Source: Burkholderia cepacia ATCC 25416
GTDB lineage: Bacteria > Pseudomonadota > Gammaproteobacteria > Burkholderiales > Burkholderiaceae
Assembly (NCBI RefSeq): GCF_001411495.1
Contig: NZ_CP012981.1
Location: 1,798,001 to 1,862,000, forward strand
Reading direction: 5' to 3'
Length of the DNA stretch: 64,000 nucleotides
The notes under the pieces are model-generated. The model was not told the DNA's origin. It did not search any database and worked only from the letters and a program-made list of their open reading frames with translations. Shown here piece by piece: positions 48,018 to 56,401 of this stretch (positions are counted from its first letter, which is position 1; each line of letters opens with the position of its first letter). The position numbers and the translations under genes are program-made.

Positions 48018-48560
48018 TTACGCGCCGCCGATCGCATGCACGCCGACGAGCAGCAGCGCGCCGATGGCGATCAACAACAGCGCATGGACGCGCGTATACA
48101 TCACGCACAGCGTCGACGCGACCGCGATCGCGCGCGCGGCCCAGCCGCCGTCGAGCGCCTGCAGCAGCACCCACACCGACGCGAGGATCATGCCGGCCGC
48201 GACCGGGCGCAGGCCGGCCTCGAGCGCGATCTGCCAGCGCGCGCCCTGGTGCCGCCGCCACAGATGCGCGACGCCGTAGATCAGGAACGCCGTCGGGCCG
48301 AACAGCGCGAGCGTCGCGATCACCGCGCCCCAGAAACCGGCCACCTGCCAGCCGATCAGCGTCGCCAGCAGCGAGCCGGGGCCCGGCGCCATTCGCGCGA
48401 TCGCGAAATCGTTCACGAATTGCGTGGCGGTCATCCAGTGATGCACGTCGACCACCTGCCGCTGGATGTCGGCGATGATCGCCTGCCCGCCGCCGATCGT
48501 CGCGATCGACAGCGGCGCGAACACGCCGAACAGCGCGGCGTAGCGTTGCGATGCGGTCAT
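48018..48560 (-). CDS. Chromate transporter, C-terminal half (short-chain CHR)
   Basis: A 180-residue CHR-domain protein with about six hydrophobic segments. PLSIATIGGGQAIIADIQRQVVD and FAIARMAPGPGSLLATLIGWQVAGFWGAVIATLALFGP are the second-half signatures. Such short CHR proteins work as pairs and export chromate (or sulfate-like anions). The ATG at 48560 overlaps the stop of its partner as ATGA. Confidence 0.9.
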   Translation of the reverse strand: MTASQRYAALFGVFAPLSIATIGGGQAIIADIQRQVVDVHHWMTATQFVNDFAIARMAPGPGSLLATLIGWQVAGFWGAVIATLALFGPTAFLIYGVAHLWRRHQGARWQIALEAGLRPVAAGMILASVWVLLQALDGGWAARAIAVASTLCVMYTRVHALLLIAIGALLLVGVHAIGGA

Positions 48561-49168
48561 CGTGTGTCGCGCCCGGTCGGTGTGGCGGCCGCGCGGCGGT
48601 ATTCGAGCGCGACGCTCAGCGTGCCGCCGACCAGCACGGTCCACACCAGCGGCCAGTGCAGCACCGCAACCGACATGAAGGTGAGCGCCGTCACCGCGAA
48701 CGGCAGCGCGCGGCGCGGCAACCGACGCACGGCGGTGATCGCCATCGAGATCGACAGCCCGATCGCCGCGGCCGCCGCGCCGGCGAGCGCGACGTGCGTG
48801 AGCGGGAAGCGCGTGAGGGTCGAGAACGCGATGCCGAACAACACGATCAGCACGGCCGGCGGCGCGATGATGCCGGTGAAGCCGGCCACGGCGCCGCGCC
48901 ATCCGGCGAGCCGGTAGCCGATCCAGATCGCGAGGTTCTTCACGTTGACGCCCGGCAGCGCCTGCGACAGCGCGAGACCGTTGAGGAACGCCTCCTCGTC
49001 GAGCCAGCGGCGCTCGTACACGAAGTCGCGCATCATCCGGCCGCTGAGCCCGCCGCCGAAGCTGGTCAGGCCGATCTGCGAGAACGCAATGAACAGTGCG
49101 AGGACGCCGGGCGGCGGCGCATTGCCTGCGGGCGGCGCCGACGAGGAGGTGGCGGAGGGCGGTGGCAT
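48557..49168 (-). CDS. Chromate transporter, N-terminal half (short-chain CHR)
   Basis: A 203-residue CHR-domain protein. ALFIAFSQIGLTSFGGGLSGRMMRDFVYERRWLDEEAFLNGLALSQALPGVNVKNLAIWIGY, read in parts, is the conserved first half with the PG-N motif. It begins with a Pro/Ser/Ala-rich stretch of about 20 residues. ATG 49168 is the first start that gives this N-terminus. It is the first gene of the two-gene chr pair. Confidence 0.9.
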   Translation of the reverse strand: MPPPSATSSSAPPAGNAPPPGVLALFIAFSQIGLTSFGGGLSGRMMRDFVYERRWLDEEAFLNGLALSQALPGVNVKNLAIWIGYRLAGWRGAVAGFTGIIAPPAVLIVLFGIAFSTLTRFPLTHVALAGAAAAAIGLSISMAITAVRRLPRRALPFAVTALTFMSVAVLHWPLVWTVLVGGTLSVALEYRRAAATPTGRDTR

Positions 49169-49318
49169 CGGGCGTGCGGTGCGTGGCGATTGGGCGGGCG
49201 CCCATGTTAGCAAGCGGACGCTGTCAGCACGCTGACATCGGCGAGGGGTTGGCGTGATGAAAGCACGCAGGTGATACGAAGGACATATCCGGCCCATCCG
49301 GCACGGCCACAACCGACG

Positions 49319-50074
49319 CTACGCGCGCACGACCGTCACGCCCGCTGCTTCGATCGGCTTCGTCAACGCGACGTCGGTTTCCTTTTCGACCACCACGGTG
49401 TGCGCCAGCGTGAGCTCGCCGATCACGAACTGCGACGCCGCGCGCAGCTTCGACTGCGACGCGAGCACGACGGTCTCGGCCGCGCGTTCGGCCAGTGCGC
49501 GCTTGATCGCCGCTTCCTCGAAATCGCCGGTGCTGAGCCCCGCAACCGGATGCACGCCCGTCACGCCCATGAAATAAAGATCCGCGTGGATGCGCGCAAT
49601 GCCTTCCATGGCCGCCGCGCCGACGGCGACGATCGAATGCTTGTAGAGCCGCCCGCCGATCAGGATCACCTCGATCGACGGATGCGCGGCGAGCGCCACC
49701 GCGACACTCGGGCTGTGCGTGACGACCGTCGCGCGCAGGTCGGCCGGCAACTGGCTGACGAGCAGCGCCGAGGTGGTGCCGCCATCGACGATCACCACCT
49801 GTCCGGGCGCGATCATCTCCGCGGCGCGGCGCGCGATGCGCCGCTTTTCCGCCGTCTCGAGCGTTTCGCGCTGCGCGAACGGCGCAACGGCCGGCGACGC
49901 CGGCAGCGCACCGCCATGCACGCGCTGCAGCAGGCCCTCGGCCGCGAGCTCGCGCAGGTCGCGGCGGACGGTGTCTTCGGATACGCCGAATTGCGCGCTC
50001 AGCTCGACCGCCAGCACCTGGCCGTCGCGCGCGAGTGCGTCGAGGATCGCTTTCTTGCGTTGTGTCGTCAGCAT
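49319..50074 (-). CDS. DeoR-family transcriptional regulator
   Basis: A 251-residue regulator with an N-terminal winged helix-turn-helix (TQRKKAILDAL, then GVSEDTVRRDLRELAAEGLLQRVHGGAL) and a DeoR-C sugar-phosphate-sensing domain (VIVDGGTTSALLVSQLP near residue 95). The family represses sugar or nucleoside catabolic genes and is released by a phosphorylated ligand. It is divergent from the Nudix gene; repeats between them are likely operators. Confidence 0.92.
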   Translation of the reverse strand: MLTTQRKKAILDALARDGQVLAVELSAQFGVSEDTVRRDLRELAAEGLLQRVHGGALPASPAVAPFAQRETLETAEKRRIARRAAEMIAPGQVVIVDGGTTSALLVSQLPADLRATVVTHSPSVAVALAAHPSIEVILIGGRLYKHSIVAVGAAAMEGIARIHADLYFMGVTGVHPVAGLSTGDFEEAAIKRALAERAAETVVLASQSKLRAASQFVIGELTLAHTVVVEKETDVALTKPIEAAGVTVVRA

Positions 50075-50079
50075 CGGGT

Positions 50080-50117
50080 TTGCACGAATTCTCTTGAAAT
50101 TGCACGAATCTGCACGT
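50080..50117. promoter_or_regulatory. Direct repeats between the deoR-type gene and the Nudix gene
   Basis: TTGCACGAAT occurs at 50080-50089 and again at 50100-50109, exactly 20 bases apart (about two helical turns), and TGCACG occurs a third time at 50111-50116. They lie just upstream of the DeoR start and 46 bases before the Nudix start, as expected for operators controlling both. Confidence 0.65.
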
Positions 50118-50155
50118 TACCATGGGCGCCGTCTTTTGTCGAACCGGAGGCTGCG

Positions 50156-50755
50156 ATGGCTGCAACGCGGGACCGTGTCCGCATCGTCGATACGACGGTG
50201 CTGTCCGATGACTGGTATGTGCTGAAGAAGGTGACGTTCGATTTCCTGCGCCGCGACGGAACGTGGCAGCGCCTGAACCGCGAGACCTACGATCGCGGCA
50301 ATGGCGCGACCATCCTGCTGCGCAATGCCGATACCGGCGACGTGCTGCTGACGCGGCAGTTCCGGATGCCGGCGTTCGTCGGCGGACACGACGGCATGCT
50401 GCTCGAGGCCGCCGCCGGCCTGCTCGACGACGCGACGCCCGAAGCGCGCATCCGCGCGGAGGCCGAGGAGGAGACCGGTTACCGCGTGCGCGGCGTGCGC
50501 AAGGTGTTCGAGGCGTTCATGAGCCCGGGCTCGGTGACGGAGAAGCTGCATTTCTTCGTCGGTGAATACGATGCGTCGCTGCGCACCGGCGACGGCGGCG
50601 GCGTCGCGGAGGAGGGCGAGGATCTCGAGGTCGTCGAGATGCCGCTGCAGGCGGCGCTGGATGCGGTCGAGCGCGGCGAGATCGTCGATGCGAAGACGAT
50701 CATGCTGCTCCAGTACGTCGCGCTGCGGGAAACCGCCGGCGCGCGCACGGCATGA
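50156..50755 (+). CDS. nudK: Nudix hydrolase resembling GDP-mannose pyrophosphatase NudK
   Basis: A 199-residue Nudix protein. The Nudix box can be read in AAGLLDDATPEARIRAEAEEETGYRVRG (REx2EE-type Glu present; near residue 85), preceded by LTRQFRMPAFVGGHDGMLLE, and MSPGSVTEKLHFFVGEYD after it, as in NudK, which splits GDP-mannose to GMP and mannose-1-phosphate. GGAGG precedes the ATG at 50156. The stop overlaps the next gene as ATGA. Confidence 0.88.
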   Translation: MAATRDRVRIVDTTVLSDDWYVLKKVTFDFLRRDGTWQRLNRETYDRGNGATILLRNADTGDVLLTRQFRMPAFVGGHDGMLLEAAAGLLDDATPEARIRAEAEEETGYRVRGVRKVFEAFMSPGSVTEKLHFFVGEYDASLRTGDGGGVAEEGEDLEVVEMPLQAALDAVERGEIVDAKTIMLLQYVALRETAGARTA

Positions 50756-51132
50756 CGCCGCTGCTCGTGCTGGTCGCCGGCCCTTACCGCAGCGGCACGG
50801 ACGGCGACCCCGCGCGCATCGCCGCGAACCTGCACCGGCTGGAGGAGGCGGCGCTCGCCGTGTATCGCCGCGGGCATGTGCCGATGATCGGCGAGTGGGT
50901 GTCGCTGCCGCTCGCCGTCGCGGCCGGGTCGCGACAGGTCGGCGATGCAGTCAGCGAGGCGTTCCTGTATCCGGCCGCGCACCGGCTGCTGCGCCGCTGC
51001 GATGCGGTATGGCGGATCGACGGCGCGTCGCGCGGCGCCGACGCGGATGTCGCCTTCGCGCGGCAGCTCGGCAAGGCCGTCTACTTCTCGGTCGACGACA
51101 TTCCGGTCGTGCAGGACGATCCGGATCGCTGA
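50752..51132 (+). CDS. Nucleoside 2-deoxyribosyltransferase-like / DUF4406 protein
   Basis: A 126-residue protein with LVLVAGPYRSG at the N-terminus (the nucleotide-binding loop of this fold), LEEAALAVYRRGHVPMIGEWVSLPL, and LLRRCDAVWRIDGASRGADADVAFARQLGKAVYF, typical of the DUF4406/NDT-like group. Its role is unknown; base or nucleotide handling would fit the Nudix partner with which it is coupled by an ATGA overlap. Confidence 0.8.
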   Translation: MTPLLVLVAGPYRSGTDGDPARIAANLHRLEEAALAVYRRGHVPMIGEWVSLPLAVAAGSRQVGDAVSEAFLYPAAHRLLRRCDAVWRIDGASRGADADVAFARQLGKAVYFSVDDIPVVQDDPDR

Positions 51133-51321
51133 ACAGGCGGGGAGGCGCCCGGCCATGGCGATGCAGGCGGCTCCGCGCGTCGCTCGCCCGCACCGCCCGC
51201 GGCCGGGCGAGCGTCGCGTCATGCCGTTGCATCGTGCATGTCATGCATGCCGCGCCGCGCGCGAACCGGCGTATGATCGCGACGCCACCCGCGCACCGTC
51301 CGACGCCACCGACGCCCCGTC

Positions 51322-52194
51322 ATGCCGCTCTCCGATTCCGCCGATTTCACTGCCGCGACTGCCGCCGCGCAACTGCCCGCCGATCTCGTCGCTTCCGCTG
51401 TTGCCGCGCTCGCGCGCGCCGACGCATTGCTCGTGACGGCCGGCGCCGGTATCGGCGTCGATTCCGGGCTGCCCGATTTTCGCGGCACGGACGGGTTCTG
51501 GCGCGCGTATCCGGCGCTGCGCCACGAGCGCTTCGAATTCCACGAGATCGCATCGCCGCACGCGTTCCGCGCGCGTGCGCCGCTCGCATGGGGCTTCTAC
51601 GGGCACCGCCTCGCGCTCTACCGTGCGACGGTGCCGCATGCGGGCTTCGCGATCCTGCGCCGCTGGATCGACGCGATGCCGAACGGCGGCTTCGTCCTGA
51701 CGAGCAACGTCGACGGCCAGTTCCAGAAAGCCGGCTTCGATCCGGCGCGGATCGTCGAGATCCACGGTTCGATCCACGCCATGCAGTGCCTGCGCCCCTG
51801 CTCGGACGACACGTGGGATGCGGCGCCGTTCGTGCCGGACGTCGACGAAACCACCTGCCGCCTCGTCGGCGAAATGCCGCGCTGCCCGCGCTGCGGCGGC
51901 CTCGCGCGGCCGAACATCCTGATGTTCGGCGACACCGGCTGGCTCGGTGCGCGCTACGACGCGCAGGAACGCGCGCTGGAAGACTGGATCTCGCGGGCCG
52001 GGCGTGTCGCCGTGGTCGAGATCGGCGCGGGCACCGCGATCCCGACCGTGCGCCTGCTGAGCGAACGGCTCGGCGCCGACGTGATCCGCATCAACGCGCG
52101 CGAAGCGCATGCGCGCCGGGCGGACGTGATCGGCCTGAAGGGCGGCGCGCTGGCGACGCTGGGCGCGCTCGACGCCGCCTGGCAACGCGCGTGA
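51322..52194 (+). CDS. SIR2-family NAD-dependent protein deacetylase
   Basis: A 290-residue sirtuin-type protein. TAGAGIGVDSGLPDFRG (near residue 45; Gly replaces the usual Ser in GAGIS) binds NAD, TSNVDGQFQKAGF contains the TxNxD motif, VEIHGSIHAMQC holds the catalytic His and begins the zinc site, and PRCPRCGG completes it. It could deacylate proteins in the cytoplasm; bacterial relatives are often longer-lived metabolic regulators, but the target here is unknown. It stands alone on the + strand. Confidence 0.9.
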   Translation: MPLSDSADFTAATAAAQLPADLVASAVAALARADALLVTAGAGIGVDSGLPDFRGTDGFWRAYPALRHERFEFHEIASPHAFRARAPLAWGFYGHRLALYRATVPHAGFAILRRWIDAMPNGGFVLTSNVDGQFQKAGFDPARIVEIHGSIHAMQCLRPCSDDTWDAAPFVPDVDETTCRLVGEMPRCPRCGGLARPNILMFGDTGWLGARYDAQERALEDWISRAGRVAVVEIGAGTAIPTVRLLSERLGADVIRINAREAHARRADVIGLKGGALATLGALDAAWQRA

Positions 52195-52378
52195 CCGTGT
52201 GTGAACGCGCGGGTACCCGCCACGCGAACGGGCGGGCATCCCGGCGGCGGCGGCCGTTGCAGGCGCGACGCGAATCCGCATACAGTTCAGCCGGTGCCGC
52301 CCGCGTGCGGCCCGGACATCATCCCGGGCGACCGGGGCCGGCGGCTGAATCCAGCCGCTTCATCGAACGGGAGCGCCC

Positions 52379-52765
52379 TTGTTCTATTCGATCGTCGCGA
52401 TCTTCGTCGGCGCCGGGCTCGGCGCATTGCTGCGCTGGTTCCTGAGCCTCGCGCTCAACGAATTCTTTCCCGCCGTGCCGCTGGGCACGCTCGCCGCGAA
52501 CCTGATCGGCGGCTACGTGATCGGCATCGCCGCCGTCGTGTTCACGACCCGCGTCGGGTTGCCGCCCGAGTGGCGGCTGTTCGTGATCACGGGCTTTCTC
52601 GGCGGCCTCACGACGTTCTCGACCTATTCGGTCGAAGTGATGACGCATGCGTTGCAGGGCGAATTCGGATGGGCGTTTGCGGTGGCTGCCCTACACTTGA
52701 CTGGATCGTTCGCGCTGACGGCGCTCGGCATGTGGACCGCGCGCGCATGGCTCGCGGCGGCCTGA
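52379..52765 (+). CDS. crcB: Fluoride channel CrcB/Fluc
   Basis: A 128-residue membrane protein with four segments that exports fluoride as a dual-topology dimer. [14 protein letters not shown] holds the conserved Asn and [15 protein letters not shown] the polar/Phe track. The start is a TTG at 52379 with GGGAG upstream. It is followed 23 bases later by a DUF190 gene, a pairing seen in many bacteria. No fluoride-riboswitch pattern was recognised upstream. Confidence 0.95.
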   Translation: MFYSIVAIFVGAGLGALLRWFLSLALNEFFPAVPLGTLAANLIGGYVIGIAAVVFTTRVGLPPEWRLFVITGFLGGLTTFSTYSVEVMTHALQGEFGWAFAVAALHLTGSFALTALGMWTARAWLAAA

Positions 52766-52788
52766 GCGTGCCGCCATCGGAGGGAGCG

Positions 52789-53139
52789 ATGGACAGGATC
52801 TTCTTGCGCTTCTACGTGCACGAGCAGCACCGGCTGCACTGGAAGCCGCTGTGGGAATGGCTGCTGGAGGAGGCGAACCGGATGGGCGTCGCCGGCGGTT
52901 CCGCGTTTCGCGCGATGGCCGGCTTCGGCCAGCATCGCGTGCTGCACGAGGACCGCTTCTTCGAACTGCAGGGGTCGCTCGCGATCGAGGTCGAATTCAT
53001 CGTCACCGAGGACGAGGCACAGCGCTTGCTCGCGAGGCTGTCGCAGGAAAAGGTGCGCGTGTGCTACGCGATGATGCCGGCGCAATTCGGCGTGATCGAC
53101 ACGCTCGGCGCACCGCCGGCGCAGGGGCCGGCGGTGTAG
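52789..53139 (+). CDS. DUF190 family protein (PII-like fold)
   Basis: A 116-residue protein. LRFYVHEQHRLHWKPLWEWLLEEANRMGVAGGSAFRAMAGFG, read in parts, matches the DUF190 pattern, a family with a PII-like ferredoxin fold often next to crcB. AGGGAG lies upstream of the ATG at 52789. It may sense a nucleotide and regulate CrcB; this is inference from family context. Confidence 0.88.
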   Translation: MDRIFLRFYVHEQHRLHWKPLWEWLLEEANRMGVAGGSAFRAMAGFGQHRVLHEDRFFELQGSLAIEVEFIVTEDEAQRLLARLSQEKVRVCYAMMPAQFGVIDTLGAPPAQGPAV

Positions 53140-53151
53140 GGTGCGACGGCG

Positions 53152-53724
53152 TCAGATGCCGAACATCGTCAGCGACACGGCGGCGCGCGTGACGATCATC
53201 AGCAGCACCTGCACGATCACGAACAGCAGGATCGGCGACAGGTCGATGCCGCCGAGATTCGGGATCACGCGGCGCAGCGGGTTCAGGAACGGCGCGGTGA
53301 GCTGGTAGAGGATCGGCATGGCCGGCGAGCGCGGGTTGAGCCACGACAGCAGCGCCATCAGGATCGTCATCCAGATCACGAGATTGAGCGCCCACTTCAC
53401 GACGGTGAGCAGCGCGACCACGACGAGCGTCGCGATCACCGCGGCCGGGTCGAAGCCGGCCATCACGACCATCAGCACGACATAGACGAGCGCGGTGAGG
53501 AGGGCGGCGACGACGCTGGCCCAGTCGATGCCGCGCACGCCCGCGATCACGCGGCGCAGCGGCAGCACGAGCCAGTTGGTCGCCTGCAGCACGGCCTGCG
53601 TGACGGGGTTGTACGGCGGCACGCGGACGGCCTGCATCCAGACGCGCAGGATCAGCGCGGCGCCGAACAGCGTGAAGATGGTATTGAGCAGAAAACGGGC
53701 GATCTCGCCGAACATCGTTGGCAT
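53152..53724 (-). CDS. YggT-family membrane protein
   Basis: A 190-residue protein with two YggT repeats, each with a pair of membrane segments. FLLNTIFTLFGAALILRVWMQA and PLRRVIAGVRGIDWASVV form the first, and LSWLNPRSPAMPILYQLTAPFLNPLRRVIPNLGGIDLSPI the second. The family is implicated in osmotic or cell-division functions but is poorly understood. Confidence 0.9.
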   Translation of the reverse strand: MPTMFGEIARFLLNTIFTLFGAALILRVWMQAVRVPPYNPVTQAVLQATNWLVLPLRRVIAGVRGIDWASVVAALLTALVYVVLMVVMAGFDPAAVIATLVVVALLTVVKWALNLVIWMTILMALLSWLNPRSPAMPILYQLTAPFLNPLRRVIPNLGGIDLSPILLFVIVQVLLMIVTRAAVSLTMFGI

Positions 53725-53790
53725 CCTTTTTATACGGTCAGTAGCGTGCGGCCGCCAACGCCGGATGGCGGCGCATCGGCCGACACCTTA

Positions 53791-54720
53791 TCACGCCTCG
53801 TCTCGCGACGGGGAGGGGTGCGCGGCCGTGCGCGCGAGCGACGTTTCGACGGCTTCGGCGAGTGCCGGCAGCGACGCCGGCGGCGCCGCGCGCTGCGCCG
53901 CGAGCGCGACCGCGCGGCGCGTCAGCAACGCGTACAGCGTCGCGTGATCGCCGCCGAGCGTTTCAAGCAGTGCCAACTGGCGTTCGACGATGCCCGTATC
54001 GCCGCGCGACACGGGGCCCGAGAGCGCGTTCGCGAGCCCCTTGTCGCGTGCGGTCTCGATCGTACCGGCCAGCATCGGCAGCAGCGCGCGCAACGCGGCT
54101 TCCTCGTCGAAACCGAGGCCGCGCCACAGCTCGACCGCTTCCGCGAGCCCGCACAGCGCGAAGCTCGCCGCGTAGTGCGCGGCCGCGTGATAAAGCATCC
54201 GGCCGCCGGCCGGAATCGACAGCGGATGGCAGCCGAGTGCGGCGGCAAGTCGCATCAGCGTCGCATGCAGCGCGCCGTCGGCTTCGATCGTGACCGAGCA
54301 GCCGTCGATGCGGGCGAGGTCGGCGTCGGTGCCGCCGAACAGGTAGAGCGGATGGAAGCCGCCGGTGGCCGTGCCCTGCTGCTTCGCCGGATCGAGCAGC
54401 GCGACGGCCGACGCGCCGCTGCAGTGAACGACGGCCTGCCGCGCGGCGCGCGATGCGTCGAAGCGCAGCGCCGCGGCGGCGGACGCGAGATGGTCGTCGG
54501 GTACCGTCAGGAAGATCAGGTCGGCGGCATCGGCGACCTGCTGCGGCGTGTCGACCGCCTGGCAGCCGTCGATGCGCGCGGCGAGGGCCGCGGCCGACGC
54601 GGGCGTGCGGCTCGCGATCGCGACGACCGGAAAGCCGGCCTGCGCGAAGCGCTGCGCGACACAGCGTGCGAGACGGCCGGCGCCGATGAAGCCGAGGCGG
54701 GGTGTGTCGGGGACGGACAT
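53791..54720 (-). CDS. Rossmann-fold DUF2520 oxidoreductase-like protein
   Basis: A 309-residue protein with an N-terminal NAD(P)-binding fold (RLGFIGAGRLARCVAQRFAQAG) and a C-terminal helical DUF2520 domain (MLYHAAAHYAASFALCGLAEAVELWRGLGF). The layout resembles ProC and 6-phosphogluconate-dehydrogenase-like enzymes. The start at 54720 opens the dinucleotide fold. The substrate is unknown. Confidence 0.87.
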   Translation of the reverse strand: MSVPDTPRLGFIGAGRLARCVAQRFAQAGFPVVAIASRTPASAAALAARIDGCQAVDTPQQVADAADLIFLTVPDDHLASAAAALRFDASRAARQAVVHCSGASAVALLDPAKQQGTATGGFHPLYLFGGTDADLARIDGCSVTIEADGALHATLMRLAAALGCHPLSIPAGGRMLYHAAAHYAASFALCGLAEAVELWRGLGFDEEAALRALLPMLAGTIETARDKGLANALSGPVSRGDTGIVERQLALLETLGGDHATLYALLTRRAVALAAQRAAPPASLPALAEAVETSLARTAAHPSPSRDEA

Positions 54721-55247
54721 GGCAGCGAACGTAAGCGAAAACGAAGCAACCGCCAGTATCGCAGGAATGACGGCGGGGCCGCGAAAGGGCAACTTCCGTG
54801 CGGACACGTGCGTGGCCGGCCGCTACGCGGCGCGAGCGACGCATTTATCGACGCGTGTATCGGCGCACGGCGCCACGGTCGATTCACGATCATGGAATCC
54901 GACCCCGAAACATATCGCACCCGCGTCCGGCTTGAAACGTCGGCATCTTGTCTCAAATTTGTAATCGTTCATTACGATCGCGCGCCCGCCGCACGCGCCG
55001 TATCCGGTAAGACTGACCGGCCATGATGTTGCGACCCGACTCGTCGGACGGAACCGCGCGGCTCGCAAGGGTCGCCGAAGGTGCTGCGAGCCGCGCCGCA
55101 CGGCGGTTCCGGCCGCGTGCGATTGCAATTTGCAACAAATGCCCGATACGTGAGGAGCGCGTTTTCGCTACATTGCTTCCATGCGACGTGCATGCCCGCC
55201 GTTGCCGACAGGGGCGCATAAAATACCGCTCCAGCAGGAGAATCGAA
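54721..55247. other. Intergenic region of 527 bases before the small secreted protein
   Basis: No further gene is supported. Around 54955-54980 there is an AT-rich block with GTAAT-CGTTC-ATTAC (a small dyad at 54961-54975), and near 55127 the tandem TTGCAAT-TTGCAA. Either could belong to the promoter of the small protein gene. A GGAG (55237-55240) before the GTG at 55248 is its ribosome-binding site. Confidence 0.4.
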
Positions 55248-55550
55248 GTGAAAAAGCTCATTCCGTTCATCGCCGCCGCCGCGCTGGGCCTGGGTGCCGC
55301 AAGCGCTGCGCAGGCTCACGTGTCGATCGGGGTCGGCATCGGTATCCCGGTCGCACCCGCGTATCCCGTCTATGCACCGCCGCCGCCCGTGTACTACGCG
55401 CCGCCGCCTCCGCCCGTCTATTACGCGCCGGCGCCGGCTTACTACGCGCCGCCGCCCGCCGTGGTCGTCGGCGGCTATGGTGGCTACTACGGTCGCCCGT
55501 ACTGGCGCCATGGTTACGGCGGCTGGGGCCATCACGGCTGGCGTCGCTGA
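55248..55550 (+). CDS. Small secreted Pro/Tyr/Gly-rich protein
   Basis: A 100-residue protein with a clear signal peptide (KKLIPFIAAAALGLGAASAAQA, cleavage after AQA, near residue 23). The mature part is low-complexity: repeated YYAPPP/VYYAPP units, then a Gly/Tyr/His/Trp-rich tail (GGYGGYYGRPYWRHGYGG). It resembles the many short YXXPPP outer-surface proteins of Burkholderia; the role is unknown. The start is GTG with AGGAG upstream and a terminator follows. Confidence 0.8.
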   Translation: MKKLIPFIAAAALGLGAASAAQAHVSIGVGIGIPVAPAYPVYAPPPPVYYAPPPPPVYYAPAPAYYAPPPAVVVGGYGGYYGRPYWRHGYGGWGHHGWRR

Positions 55551-55580
55551 TTCGTCCCGCGCGGCCTGACCGCGCGTGGC

Positions 55581-55626
55581 AAAACGGCGCAGCGTCCCGA
55601 GCGGGGCGCTGCGCCGTTTTTCTTTT
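55581..55626 (+). terminator. Terminator after the small secreted protein
   Basis: A 14-bp stem (AAAACGGCGCAGCG with CGCTGCGCCGTTTT) followed by TTCTTTT about 30 bases after the stop codon. Confidence 0.9.
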
Positions 55627-55674
55627 CGGGCCGCCGCCCGGCCTCGGTGAGCGGCCCGTGCAGGCCGGCTGCGA

Positions 55675-56343
55675 TTACACCGCGTTCACGATCAGGTCGC
55701 GGTAGCCGCCGACGATCACGCTATACGAGAAATACGCGAACAGCAGCGCCGACGCGATGTGGCACGCGCGCATCAGCCCCGCGCCCGCGCGCTTGCGGCC
55801 CTGGCTCGCGAGCGTGCACATGAAGAGCGTCCATGCGAGGCCGCCGAGGAAAAAGCCCGACAGGAACACCGATGCGGTGGCCGGCGTGGTCGCGCCGGCT
55901 TTCGCGATCAGCGCGCCGCCGACCGCCGCGAACCACAGGATCGCGCTCGGCGACGACATCGCGAGCAGCATGCCGCGCAGGAAGCTGCGCCGCGCGCTCG
56001 CGCGCGGCTGCGGCGTCTCCTCGGCATCGTCGCCCGCCGCCTTGGCCGGCGCCAGCGCTTCCCGCGCCATCTTCCACGTGAGGAACAGCAGCACCGCGCC
56101 GCCGCCGATCCACACGATCCAGCGCACCGGCTCGAACTGCAGCAGCACGGCCATCCCGGCGAGCGCGAGCGCCGCATAGACGAGATCGCCGACGCACGAT
56201 CCGATGCCGAGCCAGAAGCCCGGCCGGAAGCCGTGTGACAGCGTCAGCGACAGCATCGCGACGTTCACGAGGCCGATGTCGAGACAGAGCGACAGCGACA
56301 GAAAGAAGCCGTCGGACAGCATGGAGGCGGGCGGAAAGGTCAT
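55675..56343 (-). CDS. LysE/RhtB-family exporter
   Basis: A 222-residue membrane protein with six hydrophobic segments. LSLCLDIGLVNVAMLSLTLSHGFRPGFWLGIGSCVGDLVYA is the typical N-terminal half, and a charged loop (near residue 110) precedes FLRGMLLAMSSPSAILWFAAVGG. Members export amino acids or related metabolites. The substrate is unknown. ubiD begins on the same strand further upstream and its stop is 58 bases away. Confidence 0.87.
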   Translation of the reverse strand: MTFPPASMLSDGFFLSLSLCLDIGLVNVAMLSLTLSHGFRPGFWLGIGSCVGDLVYAALALAGMAVLLQFEPVRWIVWIGGGAVLLFLTWKMAREALAPAKAAGDDAEETPQPRASARRSFLRGMLLAMSSPSAILWFAAVGGALIAKAGATTPATASVFLSGFFLGGLAWTLFMCTLASQGRKRAGAGLMRACHIASALLFAYFSYSVIVGGYRDLIVNAV

Positions 56344-56401
56344 CTTCGTTGTTCTTGTTGCAATGGCAATCCACGGGCCGGCGGGCGCCGGCCGCGTGGC
56401 G

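Noticed and set aside
52195-52378. A possible fluoride riboswitch before crcB.
   Set aside because: The conserved crcB-motif pseudoknot sequence pattern could not be found in the 184 bases upstream.
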